DNA from: Chitinophaga filiformis
Lineage (GTDB): Bacteria > Bacteroidota > Bacteroidia > Chitinophagales > Chitinophagaceae
Reading direction: 5' to 3'
Assembly: GCF_023100805.1 (NCBI RefSeq)
Contig: NZ_CP095855.1
Location: 7,233,001-7,297,000 of the forward strand
Length of the DNA stretch: 64,000 nt
The notes below the pieces were generated by a model, which was not told where the DNA came from, ran no database searches, and was given only the letters and a program-made list of their open reading frames with translations. This document shows positions 52,582-60,613 of this stretch, piece after piece. Within the stretch, counting starts at the first letter, position 1, and each line of letters starts with the position of its first letter. The position numbers and the translations under genes were made by a program.

Positions 52582-53871
52582 ATGTACACGCAAAGCAAAT
52601 CATTATTTGAAAGAGCCAAACAGCTCATTCCAGGCGGTGTAAACTCACCCGTTCGCGCATTCAAAGGTGTGGGCGGCTCACCCATATTCATGAAGAACGC
52701 CAAAGGCGCTTATATGTATGATGTGGACGGGAACCGCTACATAGATTATATCAATTCATGGGGGCCAATGATCATGGGACATGCCTATGAACCGGTAGTG
52801 AAGGCCATCCAGGAATATGCCACCTACTCCACCTCCTTCGGAGCGCCTACAGAGCTGGAAATCAGCATTGCAGAACTGATTATCAGCATGGTTCCCAACA
52901 TTGAGCAGGTACGTATGGTGAATTCCGGTACGGAAGCCTGTATGTCAGCCCTGAGGCTGGCAAGAGGGTATACCGGCCGCAATAAGTTCATCAAATTTGA
53001 AGGTAATTACCACGGCCATGCAGACTCCTTCCTGGTAAGCGCAGGAAGTGGCGTAGCCACATTAGACATACAGTCTGTCCCCGGCGTTACGCAAACCGTC
53101 GCCGCCGATACACTTACCGCTCCTTACAATAATTTACCGGCTGTGGAAAAACTGATTGCCGCACATCCTGACCAGATAGCGGCCATCATTGTTGAACCAG
53201 TTGCCGGCAATATGGGCTGTATCCTTCCACAGGAGGGCTTCTTACAAGGACTGCGCTATCTCTGCGACGAGCATAACATCCTGCTGATCTTCGACGAAGT
53301 AATGACAGGTTTCAGATTAGCACGCGGAGGTGCACAGGAACTGTTCGATATTAAAGCAGATTTGGTTACCTTTGGCAAGATAATTGGCGCAGGTATGCCG
53401 GTAGGCGCCTTCGCAGGAAGTAAAGAGATCATGGAACATATCGCCCCTGCCGGGAAAATTTATCAGGCAGGAACATTGAGTGGTAACCCGATTGCAATGA
53501 TCGCTGGCTATACGCTGCTGAAAACGCTGAACGAGAATCCGGATATTTACCGGCAATTAGCGGAAAAAGCTGCTTACCTGGCAGGAGGATTGCAATCTGT
53601 ACTGAGTGCGGCCGGGATTGTTCATCAGGTCAACAATCTGGGCTCTATGATGAGTGTTCACTTTGCAGAGTATCCTATCATTAATTTTGAAGCTGCTTCA
53701 GGTGCCAACAATGAGTTGTTCAAACATTTCTTTCATGCTATGCTGGAACGCGGTATATATCTGCCACCTTCCGCTTTTGAAAGCTGGTTCCTCAGTACTG
53801 CGCTGACAATAGAAGATCTTGACACGACGGTAGAGGCTGCAAGATCAGCCATACAGTCTTTACATAGTTAA
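52582..53871 (+). CDS. hemL: Glutamate-1-semialdehyde 2,1-aminomutase
   Basis: PLP enzyme that isomerises glutamate-1-semialdehyde to 5-aminolevulinate, the partner of HemA. 429 residues. FERAKQLIPGGVNSPVRAFKGVGG at the start, NSGTEACMSALRLARG, FEGNYHGHADSFL, IFDEVMTGFRLA, and PLP-lysine Lys266 in VTFGKIIGAGMPVGAF. Last gene of the operon, closed by a strong terminator. Confidence 0.97.
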   Translation: MYTQSKSLFERAKQLIPGGVNSPVRAFKGVGGSPIFMKNAKGAYMYDVDGNRYIDYINSWGPMIMGHAYEPVVKAIQEYATYSTSFGAPTELEISIAELIISMVPNIEQVRMVNSGTEACMSALRLARGYTGRNKFIKFEGNYHGHADSFLVSAGSGVATLDIQSVPGVTQTVAADTLTAPYNNLPAVEKLIAAHPDQIAAIIVEPVAGNMGCILPQEGFLQGLRYLCDEHNILLIFDEVMTGFRLARGGAQELFDIKADLVTFGKIIGAGMPVGAFAGSKEIMEHIAPAGKIYQAGTLSGNPIAMIAGYTLLKTLNENPDIYRQLAEKAAYLAGGLQSVLSAAGIVHQVNNLGSMMSVHFAEYPIINFEAASGANNELFKHFFHAMLERGIYLPPSAFESWFLSTALTIEDLDTTVEAARSAIQSLHS

Positions 53872-53895
53872 CAATTCAAATCCTGTGCAGAGTGG

Positions 53896-53928
53896 AAAAA
53901 CGCCCCGGTCATGTGCCGGGGCGTTTTT
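53896..53928. terminator. Terminator of the hem operon
   Basis: Perfect 13-bp stem AAAAACGCCCCGG / CCGGGGCGTTTTT with a 7-base loop; A tract on one side and T tract on the other make it bidirectional, serving the converging esterase gene too. Confidence 0.92.
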
Positions 53929-54009
53929 AGTTTTCCCGGAAGGAAGTCTTGCCTTGTTACCTCTCTCCCAACGATCCTTTATTCCCCCACCCCATTGTAG
54001 CCGTCACTT

Positions 54010-54813
54010 TTACTTTTTATGAGAAAACAACCATGGCAGGAGATCGGGTTCGGCAAAGGCATTATCCCAGCTGTTATGCCCCACACCCGGATATTCTGAA
54101 TATTTTACATCGGCCTTCAGCTTCTTCAGGGCCTCCACATAATCTCTTGATCCAGAAACTGGTACAACATTATCCGCACCACCGTGGAAGATCCATATTG
54201 GCACTTTTGCAAATTTCACCGCAGTATTGACATTGCCTATCCCACAGATCGGAAAGGCTGCTGCCCACATCTTCGGATAACGGGCCAGCAGGTCGTAGGT
54301 ACCTATCCCCCCAAGTGATAATCCACCGAGATAGATCTGCCTGCTGTTCACCTTGTCGATCTTTATCAGGCTGTCTACCAGCAGCTTTACCAATAATCCC
54401 GGCGTAGATTGCCTGTCAGTACCATCGGAAAATTCCCGTTTTATGGCCCTGCCCGTACTATCCCTCGTCACCTTCATGGATGACCACATCGAATCAGGAG
54501 GGCATTGCGGAAATATCACAAAAGCAGGGAAGCGCTGACGCAGCGAATCTTTCAGGAACAGGCTGCCGCCATGCAGTAACTGGGCCGCATTGTCAGTGCC
54601 CCGCTCGCCCGAACCATGCAGGAATACTATCAGGGGATAGGATTTCTGCGATTCATATCCCGGCGGCTGTAACATACGGTAACGCAACGTGTCGCCATTG
54701 TGTATGAAGGTCTCATAACTATAAGCACTGAAATCAGGATTCGACTGCGCATCCGCATAGGAGCAGAAAAACTGTACTATCAGCAGTACTGCCAGGGTCC
54801 GGAGTATTTTCAT
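54010..54813 (-). CDS. Secreted alpha/beta-hydrolase (esterase / prolyl-oligopeptidase-like)
   Basis: 267 residues from the ATG at 54813, which opens the signal peptide MKILRTLAVLLIVQFFCSYADAQ. Alpha/beta-hydrolase with oxyanion region PLIVFLHGSGERG, nucleophile Ser in GGLSLGGIGTYDL, Asp in FHGGADNVVPV, His in YPGVGHNSWDNAF. Resembles PHB-depolymerase-like and acetyl-xylan-esterase-like secreted hydrolases. Substrate unknown. The longer frame to 54855 would hide the signal peptide. Confidence 0.85.
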   Translation of the reverse strand: MKILRTLAVLLIVQFFCSYADAQSNPDFSAYSYETFIHNGDTLRYRMLQPPGYESQKSYPLIVFLHGSGERGTDNAAQLLHGGSLFLKDSLRQRFPAFVIFPQCPPDSMWSSMKVTRDSTGRAIKREFSDGTDRQSTPGLLVKLLVDSLIKIDKVNSRQIYLGGLSLGGIGTYDLLARYPKMWAAAFPICGIGNVNTAVKFAKVPIWIFHGGADNVVPVSGSRDYVEALKKLKADVKYSEYPGVGHNSWDNAFAEPDLLPWLFSHKK

Positions 54814-55140
54814 AATGGAATGTTTGAATGTTATATTGAAATTAAAAATTTTCAACCAGGAAAATATCAGGTATCACAAGACATGGTCCTTTCCATAAAT
54901 ATCTGTAAGACAAACGATAATCCCGGCCACAATGTGACAACCGGTCTCAGGTAAAGATGGCGGGAGCTATATAAATAAAACGGGGCTGTATCATACTTTG
55001 ACACAGCCCCCGGATCTTTTATTATGCAAGTCAATACCTGCTCACTGTATTAATACACCTCCATGTAGCAGGTATCATACTCTCACTGGTATTCAGGCTC
55101 AAGAGCGCTGACAAGACCTTCATTCACACACTCAATGACC
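54814..55140. other. Intergenic region holding one terminator
   Basis: About 327 bases. Apart from the hairpin at 54972-55010 I see no gene, promoter box or repeat. Confidence 0.5.
54972..55010 (-). terminator. Terminator of the methyltransferase transcript
   Basis: Stem GGGGCTGT / ACAGCCCC, with a further inner TCA/TGA pairing; on the minus strand the stem is followed by GTTTTATTTAT. It lies 130 bases past the methyltransferase stop. Confidence 0.7.
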
Positions 55141-55932
55141 TTAATATTTCAGTATAAAATGTTGTTTCACTTTCATATCAGGACGGAAAAACACCAGGCC
55201 GATGAAGAACAGGTCTACTGTAAAAGTAACCTTTGGATGTTGCTGGATGGTATGCCATGCAGTTTCCATATCCGGTGTCCAGTGAATATCGTCAAAGATG
55301 AACAATGACTCATCATGTACTTTGGACAGGCATTGCTCAAAATAGTTCAAGGTAGGTGCAGAACGATGATTGCCATCAATATACACGTAGTCCAGCCGGG
55401 GCAGTTCCTGCAGCAAAGCCGGCAATACGGTATCAAAATTACCGACATGCTGCTTGATATTATGCAGCTGCAACGCTTCAAAATTGCGGCCGGCGCGGGC
55501 GGCAATATTAGGACATCCTTCAATGGTATGCACAGTGGCAGATGGCGCTGCTTTTGCCATATAGGCAGTGGACATGCCCATGGAGGTCCCGAGTTCAAGC
55601 AGGTATTCGGGTTGAAAATATTGTATCAGGCGGTAGAATAGTTGCCCGAATTTAGGCGGTTTGGCGGCATGCCGGGTGATATCGCTCACTTTACGTTCCC
55701 TTCCTGCATTGGTAAGAGAACCCGCTCCCAGGTCAGTGACCTGCAGGGTTTCCGTGCTGCGCAATAAAGATTTCCGTAATTGTTCGATTTCCCGGAATGT
55801 TGCCGGCTTTTTCTTATCCCGTAACACTTTCTCCACAAGGTCAAATACGAAAGGAGAATGTACATCATGCCGGTTGCCCGCTGTGAAATAATAATGCAGG
55901 TACTTTTTAGCTAATTCCCACTGTAGGCCCAA
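55141..55932 (-). CDS. Class I SAM-dependent methyltransferase
   Basis: 263 residues, predicted O-methyltransferase fold. N-terminal helical part (YYFTAGNRHDVHSPFVFDLVEKVL), SAM motif EYLLELGTSMGMSTAYMAKA, VHTIEGCPN, a metal-type YVYIDGNHRSAPTLNYFEQC, LFIFDDIHWTPDMETAW. Substrate unknown. Begins 25 bases after a GT2 gene and is probably co-transcribed with it, which hints at lipid or polysaccharide modification. Confidence 0.85.
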   Translation of the reverse strand: MGLQWELAKKYLHYYFTAGNRHDVHSPFVFDLVEKVLRDKKKPATFREIEQLRKSLLRSTETLQVTDLGAGSLTNAGRERKVSDITRHAAKPPKFGQLFYRLIQYFQPEYLLELGTSMGMSTAYMAKAAPSATVHTIEGCPNIAARAGRNFEALQLHNIKQHVGNFDTVLPALLQELPRLDYVYIDGNHRSAPTLNYFEQCLSKVHDESLFIFDDIHWTPDMETAWHTIQQHPKVTFTVDLFFIGLVFFRPDMKVKQHFILKY

Positions 55933-55957
55933 AATAGACAGTTTAAACAGTTATTTA

Positions 55958-56698
55958 TCAGTTATATATTTCCGCTTTGATCCATCCCCACATATGCAGG
56001 CGGTGTTGCAGGGATACCCGCAATACGCCAAACCCATAGACAATGCTGCGTCTTAAGTTAATACTTGAGGCTTCTTCAAAGTATTTGGTGGGGCAAGTTA
56101 CTTCACCTATTTCATAACCCTTCATAAAAATCTGAGAAAGCATTTCATTGTCGAAAATGAAATCGTCGTCATTGGCCATATAATTAATGTTTTTCAACAC
56201 TATTGCTGAAAATGCCCTGTACCCGGTATGATATTCACTGAGTTTTTGTCCGATCACCAGATTCTGTACCAATGTCAGAAAACGGTTCGCAACATACTTA
56301 TAAAGCGGCATTCCTCCGTTCAGCGCGCCGTTGCCGAGTATACGGGAGCCCAGCACTACAGGGTACACATTGTTGGCTATAATACTGCTCATTGCAAGGA
56401 TGAGCCTTGGAGTGTATTGATAATCAGGGTGTAACATAATCACAATATCAGCGCCCAGTTCAAGCGCTTTGTTATAGCAGGATTTCTGGTTCCCGCCATA
56501 GCCCTTGTTATTATCATGTCGGGTAATATGTTTGATTCCCAGCCGCTTTGCAACGGCGACCGTCTCATCTTTGCTCGCGTCATCTCCCAGTACGATTTCG
56601 TCAACAATATCACGGGGTATTTCATTGTAGGTTTTCTCCAGCGTCAAAGCGGCATTGTAGGCGGGCAACACAACCACTATCTTTTTATTATTTAACAT
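55958..56698 (-). CDS. Family 2 glycosyltransferase (DPM1/GtrB-like)
   Basis: 246 residues, GT-A fold. KKIVVVLPAYNAALTLEKTYNEIP, VDEIVLGDDASKDETV, the nucleotide-sugar metal region ADIVIMLHPDYQYTP (HPD variant of DxD), and GYRAFSAIVLKNI. No C-terminal membrane helices. Probably transfers a sugar to a lipid carrier or lipid-linked glycan. First gene of a two-gene unit with the methyltransferase; a TAACTTTG box lies 20 bases upstream. Confidence 0.88.
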   Translation of the reverse strand: MLNNKKIVVVLPAYNAALTLEKTYNEIPRDIVDEIVLGDDASKDETVAVAKRLGIKHITRHDNNKGYGGNQKSCYNKALELGADIVIMLHPDYQYTPRLILAMSSIIANNVYPVVLGSRILGNGALNGGMPLYKYVANRFLTLVQNLVIGQKLSEYHTGYRAFSAIVLKNINYMANDDDFIFDNEMLSQIFMKGYEIGEVTCPTKYFEEASSINLRRSIVYGFGVLRVSLQHRLHMWGWIKAEIYN

Positions 56699-56718
56699 GA
56701 AAGTGGGTAATTTGCGAC

Positions 56719-56726
56719 CAAAGTTA
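56719..56726 (-). promoter_or_regulatory. GT2 -7 box TAACTTTG
   Basis: Exact TAnnTTTG match on the minus strand, 20 bases before the GT2 ATG, divergent from the box at 56772. Confidence 0.5.
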
Positions 56727-56771
56727 ATAAAGTAGTTGAATGACTGGCAATTTCAACTTATTATAAATTGT

Positions 56772-56779
56772 TATCTTTG
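56772..56779 (+). promoter_or_regulatory. -7 box TATCTTTG with long leader
   Basis: Exact TAnnTTTG match; TTTC at 56751-56754 may be the -33 box (17-base spacing). Predicts a leader of about 185 bases before the ATG at 56969. Confidence 0.5.
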
Positions 56780-56968
56780 TGTAAACACGTTTTTTGGCAC
56801 CATATTTTCATGGGTTGCTATTGAACGCAAACGCAATATTGCATGCAAAAACAATTACAGGTCGCAACTGAGAGCGGACATCCTGACTGTCGGCTTTGTG
56901 GGAAGAACGTATCCTATTGTGAATGTTTTGCTTTTTTTAAATCAGTCAAGATCACGCATTTAAATTCT

Positions 56969-58234
56969 ATGAGATATCTGACACTACTACTGATTTTACT
57001 TTCAAGCTTTCATTATGCGCAGGCACAGGAACCGGAAAAACCTAAGCCGCCGACTGAGCAACCTAAAGGCGATCCAAATTCAGAATTGAAGAATGTGGTA
57101 ATGCCGCAGGTAAGGACACAGGACACTACCATCCGCAGGATCATGGAGGAACTGCAGCGTATCAACGACAGCGACAAACAGAATTCTAATGCTATCCAGG
57201 GCTTGCTGCAGGGACGTGAGATCGACAATATCACCAAATATGAACTGATCCGTAACAACATCGTATTCGCCAGTGAAACTTATTACCTTCTAAATAAAAA
57301 GATCATTGATCTGAAGTCACGTACTACTACCAATAATCTCGACGTATTCATCACTTCACTGAACAACCCGGAAAGTAAAGAACTGGGCTTCTCACTGAGT
57401 GACCGTATTGTAGAACTGGTAGAGAAAGTAGTGTTAAAGGGCAAGGCTGACAAGAATGAAAAGAACAGCAAGATCGTTGAATCTACCAAATCCATCATTG
57501 CCAGCCCTATCTTCCAGAGCTTTACCTCTTTAACGCCTCCGCTGGCCATTGCCAACTCAGTAATGAACTTCCTGCATAGCATCAGCGTGAACAATAAAGA
57601 GATCAATCAGAATACACTGAAAGAATTCGAAAAAGAGCTGAATAAATATGTAGTGTATTATACAGCCCTGAACGATGCGAACCAGAAATTTGAATATGGC
57701 CTGAACTTCAATAAAGATCAGCTTAATCTCCTGCAGGACAACTTGTACGATCACCTCATGTTCACAGCAAGCGCCCTGAAATATCAGCTGCCACAGCGTG
57801 GTAACAAATCGCTTGGCGAGACGATGAACGATTTCTTCTTTGACTTTAAAAGAGACAAGGTAGTGACGTTCTTCAGCGATCTGGAACAGAAGTACAGCAA
57901 AGGCAAAAAAGTAGATTACGAGGCTTTGCTGCGTGAGAATCCCAATCTGAAAGAAGTGAACAACCAGTTGGAAGATCTGATCCTGCAGACCAAACGTTTT
58001 GAGAACCTGTATAACGAATACTTCACGCTGCTGGATTCTTATTACGGCAAAGTGAATAGCTCACTGAAAATAGCACAGGACAATGGCTTGGCAGATAAGA
58101 ACACGATTGATACCAAACAGGCGGAGTTCCGTAATCTGAAAGATGAGGCAGTGAAAGAGATACAGGCTTCTATCAATATCAAGGAACTGTACAACAATAC
58201 CGATAAGATCAAATACAGATACAGAATATTTTAG
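56969..58234 (+). CDS. Secreted protein of unknown function
   Basis: 421 residues from the ATG at 56969, which begins the signal peptide MRYLTLLLILLSSFHYAQAQ. No family recognised. After a Pro/Lys-rich stretch (EPEKPKPPTEQP) the protein is almost wholly helical and charged, with probable coiled coil in LNKYVVYYTALNDANQKFEYGLNF and EVNNQLEDLILQTKRFENLYNEYF. It may be periplasmic or structural. The frame extends to 56843 (a Cys-rich segment CRLCGKNVSYCECF) but that would bury the signal peptide. Followed by a terminator and then the repeat locus. Confidence 0.75.
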   Translation: MRYLTLLLILLSSFHYAQAQEPEKPKPPTEQPKGDPNSELKNVVMPQVRTQDTTIRRIMEELQRINDSDKQNSNAIQGLLQGREIDNITKYELIRNNIVFASETYYLLNKKIIDLKSRTTTNNLDVFITSLNNPESKELGFSLSDRIVELVEKVVLKGKADKNEKNSKIVESTKSIIASPIFQSFTSLTPPLAIANSVMNFLHSISVNNKEINQNTLKEFEKELNKYVVYYTALNDANQKFEYGLNFNKDQLNLLQDNLYDHLMFTASALKYQLPQRGNKSLGETMNDFFFDFKRDKVVTFFSDLEQKYSKGKKVDYEALLRENPNLKEVNNQLEDLILQTKRFENLYNEYFTLLDSYYGKVNSSLKIAQDNGLADKNTIDTKQAEFRNLKDEAVKEIQASINIKELYNNTDKIKYRYRIF

Positions 58235-58255
58235 CAGGTCGTTTTCTGCGTAAGT

Positions 58256-58293
58256 AAAAAGGACGGATTACTTTTAGTAGTTCGTCCTTTTTT
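58256..58293 (+). terminator. Rho-independent terminator
   Basis: Stem AAAAAGGACG / CGTCCTTTTT with a 17-base loop followed by more T, 22 bases after the stop codon. Confidence 0.8.
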
Positions 58294-58320
58294 GTTTTGC
58301 TTGTGTTATTGTTCCCAATT

Positions 58321-58474
58321 GATTTTTTCACGCTAAGTAGCTCATATGCTTTATTGCCCTCCTGGATTTTTTCACAATAAGTAGCTCATATGCTTTATTG
58401 CCTCCTGGATTTTTTCACGCTAAGTAGCTCATATGCTTTATTGCCCTCCTGGATTTTTTCACGCTAAGTAGCTC
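58321..58474. repeat. 44-bp direct tandem repeat, about 3.5 copies
   Basis: Unit begins GATTTTTTCACGCTAAGTAG and ends GCCCTCCTG. Copies at 58321-58364, 58365-58407 (one base shorter, with CACAATAA for CACGCTAA), 58408-58451, and a partial copy 58452-58474 that runs straight into the first inverted arm of the next array. No spacers lie between copies. Confidence 0.9.
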
Positions 58475-58617
58475 GGTTTCAGTATGGGATGTCGGTCGGC
58501 GCCTCTTTGGTTGGATGTCTATCAGGCATTTGGAATCGTATAAGCTGCTGAATCATTATTTAGCTGCATCAATCGTATCTCAAAGAGCCGAAGGCCCGAC
58601 ATTCCCATCTGAAACCG
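58474..58617. repeat. Diverged inverted-repeat unit
   Basis: Left arm 58474-58510 (CGGTTTCAG, TATGGGATGTCGG, CTCTTTG) and right arm 58581-58617 are imperfect reverse complements, closing a 70-base loop. The termini CGGTTTCAG / CTGAAACCG are the same as in the 222-bp units downstream. The loop carries CATTTGGAATCGT, which is the reverse complement of a segment in the loops of the other units, so this copy's loop is inverted relative to them. Confidence 0.75.
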
Positions 58618-58791
58618 GTGCTACTTACGCTCTCCCTCCTATAGTTTCTTGGCTTCTGATTATTATGAGAGCAGTTATTCTCAGGCATCTATATACAATA
58701 GTTGTGTTTCAAATGTGTCACGGCATATCAGTTTAGCACCTCCTATTAGGCTATAGAAGCCAAGCAATAACCAGGAAGCCGATAATTACAA

Positions 58792-59478
58792 CGGTTTCAG
58801 GTGGGAAGCACTGGCATTGGTTGTTTGAAGCATGCCCACACGATTGACAGGGGTTTAATACATATTCAATAGCCCACACGATTCCAAATGCTTATAGCTC
58901 GCAGCTTCAAAGAACCACAGCCAGTGATCCCAGCCTGAAACCGGCGTATCGCAAATAAGTATGGCATCTACCAAGACAACACAAGCTATAACAAGGACGC
59001 CAATAAGTACAACGGTTTCAGGTGGGAAGCACTGGCCTTGGTTGTTTGAAGCATGCCCACACGATTGACAGGGGTTTAATACATATTCAATAGCCCACAC
59101 GATTCCAAATGCTTAATAGCTCACAGCTTCAAAGAACCACAGCCAGTGATCCCAGCCTGAAACCGGCGTATCGCAAAGTAAGTATGGCATCTACCAAGAC
59201 AACACAAGCTATAACAAGGACGCCAATAAGTACAACGGTTTCAGGTGGGACGCACTGGCCTTGGTTGTTTGAAGCATGCCCACACGATTGACAGGGGTTT
59301 AATATATATTCAATAGCCCACACGATTCCAAATGCTTAATAGCTCGCAGCTTCAAAGAACCACAGCCAGTGATCCCAGCCTGAAACCGGCGTATCGCAAA
59401 CAAGTATGGCACATACCAACACAACACAAGCCATAACCAGGATGCCAGGACCTACAACGGTTTCAGGTGGGAAGTACT
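58792..59478. repeat. 222-bp tandem array of inverted-repeat units
   Basis: Three full units and one half. Left arms at 58792-58831, 59013-59052, 59236-59275 and a partial one at 59458-59478; right arms at 58904-58943, 59126-59165, 59349-59388. Arms are 40 bases, about 80 percent complementary, with identical 10-base outer and 8-base inner ends. Loops of about 72 bases contain GCCCACACGATT twice. Spacers of about 70 bases separate units. Periods are 221, 223 and 222 bases. Confidence 0.85.
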
Positions 59479-59579
59479 CGCTGAACCGCTTATTGCAGAC
59501 AACGAACACCTGACGACAGTTATTTGATACCACACCGAATTCATGACCTTGATCATACACAATTCGTCATTCTTATTCG

Positions 59580-59587
59580 TAATTTTG
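59580..59587 (+). promoter_or_regulatory. oxyR -7 box abutting the start codon
   Basis: TAATTTTG is an exact TAnnTTTG match with only four bases before the oxyR ATG at 59592, suggesting a leaderless transcript. No clear -33 box. Confidence 0.4.
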
Positions 59588-59591
59588 ACGC

Positions 59592-60539
59592 ATGACCACT
59601 GTTCAATTAGAATATATTGTTGCGGTTGATACCTACCGAAGCTTCGTCATTGCGGCTGAAAAATGCTTCGTTACGCAACCTACGCTCAGCATGCAGATAC
59701 AGAAGCTGGAAGACGAGCTGGGGGTCAAGATCTTCGACAGGAGCAAGTTACCTGTGATCCCAACGGAAATAGGTATAGAGATCATAGCACAGTCCCGTAT
59801 TATTCTGAAAGAGAACGGGAAAATTAAAGAGATCATCGGCGAACATAAAAAAGAAGTACAGGGACACCTGCGCGTAGGTATTATTCCAACACTGGCGCCC
59901 TACCTCCTGCCCCGTATCCTGACGGGTTTCATGAAGAAATACCCAAAGGTGAAACTGGAGATATGGGAATACCCAACGGAACAGATCATACAGCAGCTAA
60001 AGCAGGAGCAGCTGGACTGTGGCCTGCTGGCAACACCACTGCATAATCCTAACCTGGAAGAACAACCGTTGTTCTACGAGTCTTTTGTAGTATATGCAGC
60101 AAAGACCAATAGCCTGTTTGAAAAGAAATATATTAAACCGGAAGATATTGACGTGAGGGAAGTATGGCTGCTGAACGAAGGACATTGCATGCGTAACCAG
60201 GTGCTGAATATTTGTCGCGATAAATTTACAATGGGCGAATATAAGAACCTGGAATATAACACGGGCAGTGTAGAGACATTGAAAAGAATGGTAGACCTGA
60301 ATGCGGGATATACTATTTTACCGGAACTCTCCCTCCAGGAAATGTCTGCGAGACAGATGAATATGGTGCGCTATTTCAAGGCGCCGGAGCCGGTAAGGGA
60401 GATCAGTATAGTAACACACAGGTTCTTTATCAAACAGGCCTTAATTGCCGCCTTTAAGAAGGAAATACTGGCACATGTACCAGAGAAGATGAAGGTCCAG
60501 AAAAATAAAAAGGTGGTAGACATCACAGTGGACAAATAA
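59592..60539 (+). CDS. oxyR: LysR-type hydrogen peroxide sensor OxyR
   Basis: Redox-switch activator of peroxide defence. 315 residues. N-terminal winged helix-turn-helix (LEYIVAVDTYRSFVIAAEKCFVTQPTLSMQIQKLEDELG), dimer helix, then the substrate-type regulatory domain GHLRVGIIPTLAPYLLPRI. The two sensor cysteines are Cys199 and Cys208 in NEGHCMRNQVLNICRD, the same positions and spacing as in E. coli OxyR. No catalase or Ahp gene is adjacent. It lies directly downstream of the repeat array. Confidence 0.93.
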   Translation: MTTVQLEYIVAVDTYRSFVIAAEKCFVTQPTLSMQIQKLEDELGVKIFDRSKLPVIPTEIGIEIIAQSRIILKENGKIKEIIGEHKKEVQGHLRVGIIPTLAPYLLPRILTGFMKKYPKVKLEIWEYPTEQIIQQLKQEQLDCGLLATPLHNPNLEEQPLFYESFVVYAAKTNSLFEKKYIKPEDIDVREVWLLNEGHCMRNQVLNICRDKFTMGEYKNLEYNTGSVETLKRMVDLNAGYTILPELSLQEMSARQMNMVRYFKAPEPVREISIVTHRFFIKQALIAAFKKEILAHVPEKMKVQKNKKVVDITVDK

Positions 60540-60556
60540 CCCATTGAGTAAACTAT

Positions 60557-60597
60557 AAAAGAAAAAGCATCCGTTTATAGCGGATGCTTTTTCTTTT
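60557..60597. terminator. Bidirectional terminator, oxyR / M48 protease
   Basis: Perfect 17-bp arms AAAAGAAAAAGCATCCG / CGGATGCTTTTTCTTTT with a 7-base loop, between converging genes. Confidence 0.92.
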
Positions 60598-60613
60598 GAT
60601 ATAAGCTATCTGA

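Noticed and set aside
54700..54954. 84-codon plus-strand frame opposite and beyond the esterase start
   Set aside because: Overlaps the signal-peptide region of the esterase on the other strand and lacks a promoter box or any recognisable feature.
58321..58474. Possible CRISPR array
   Set aside because: Copies are directly joined with no spacers between them, and no cas genes are near.
58474..59478. Integron attC array
   Set aside because: Palindromic units suggested it, but I see no RYYYAAC/GTTRRRY core pattern at the right spacing, no cassette genes and no integrase in the window.
58474..59478. Insertion sequence or MITE copies
   Set aside because: No transposase fragment and no target-site duplications flank the units; a regular 222-bp tandem period argues against independent insertions, though an origin from one palindromic element cannot be excluded.
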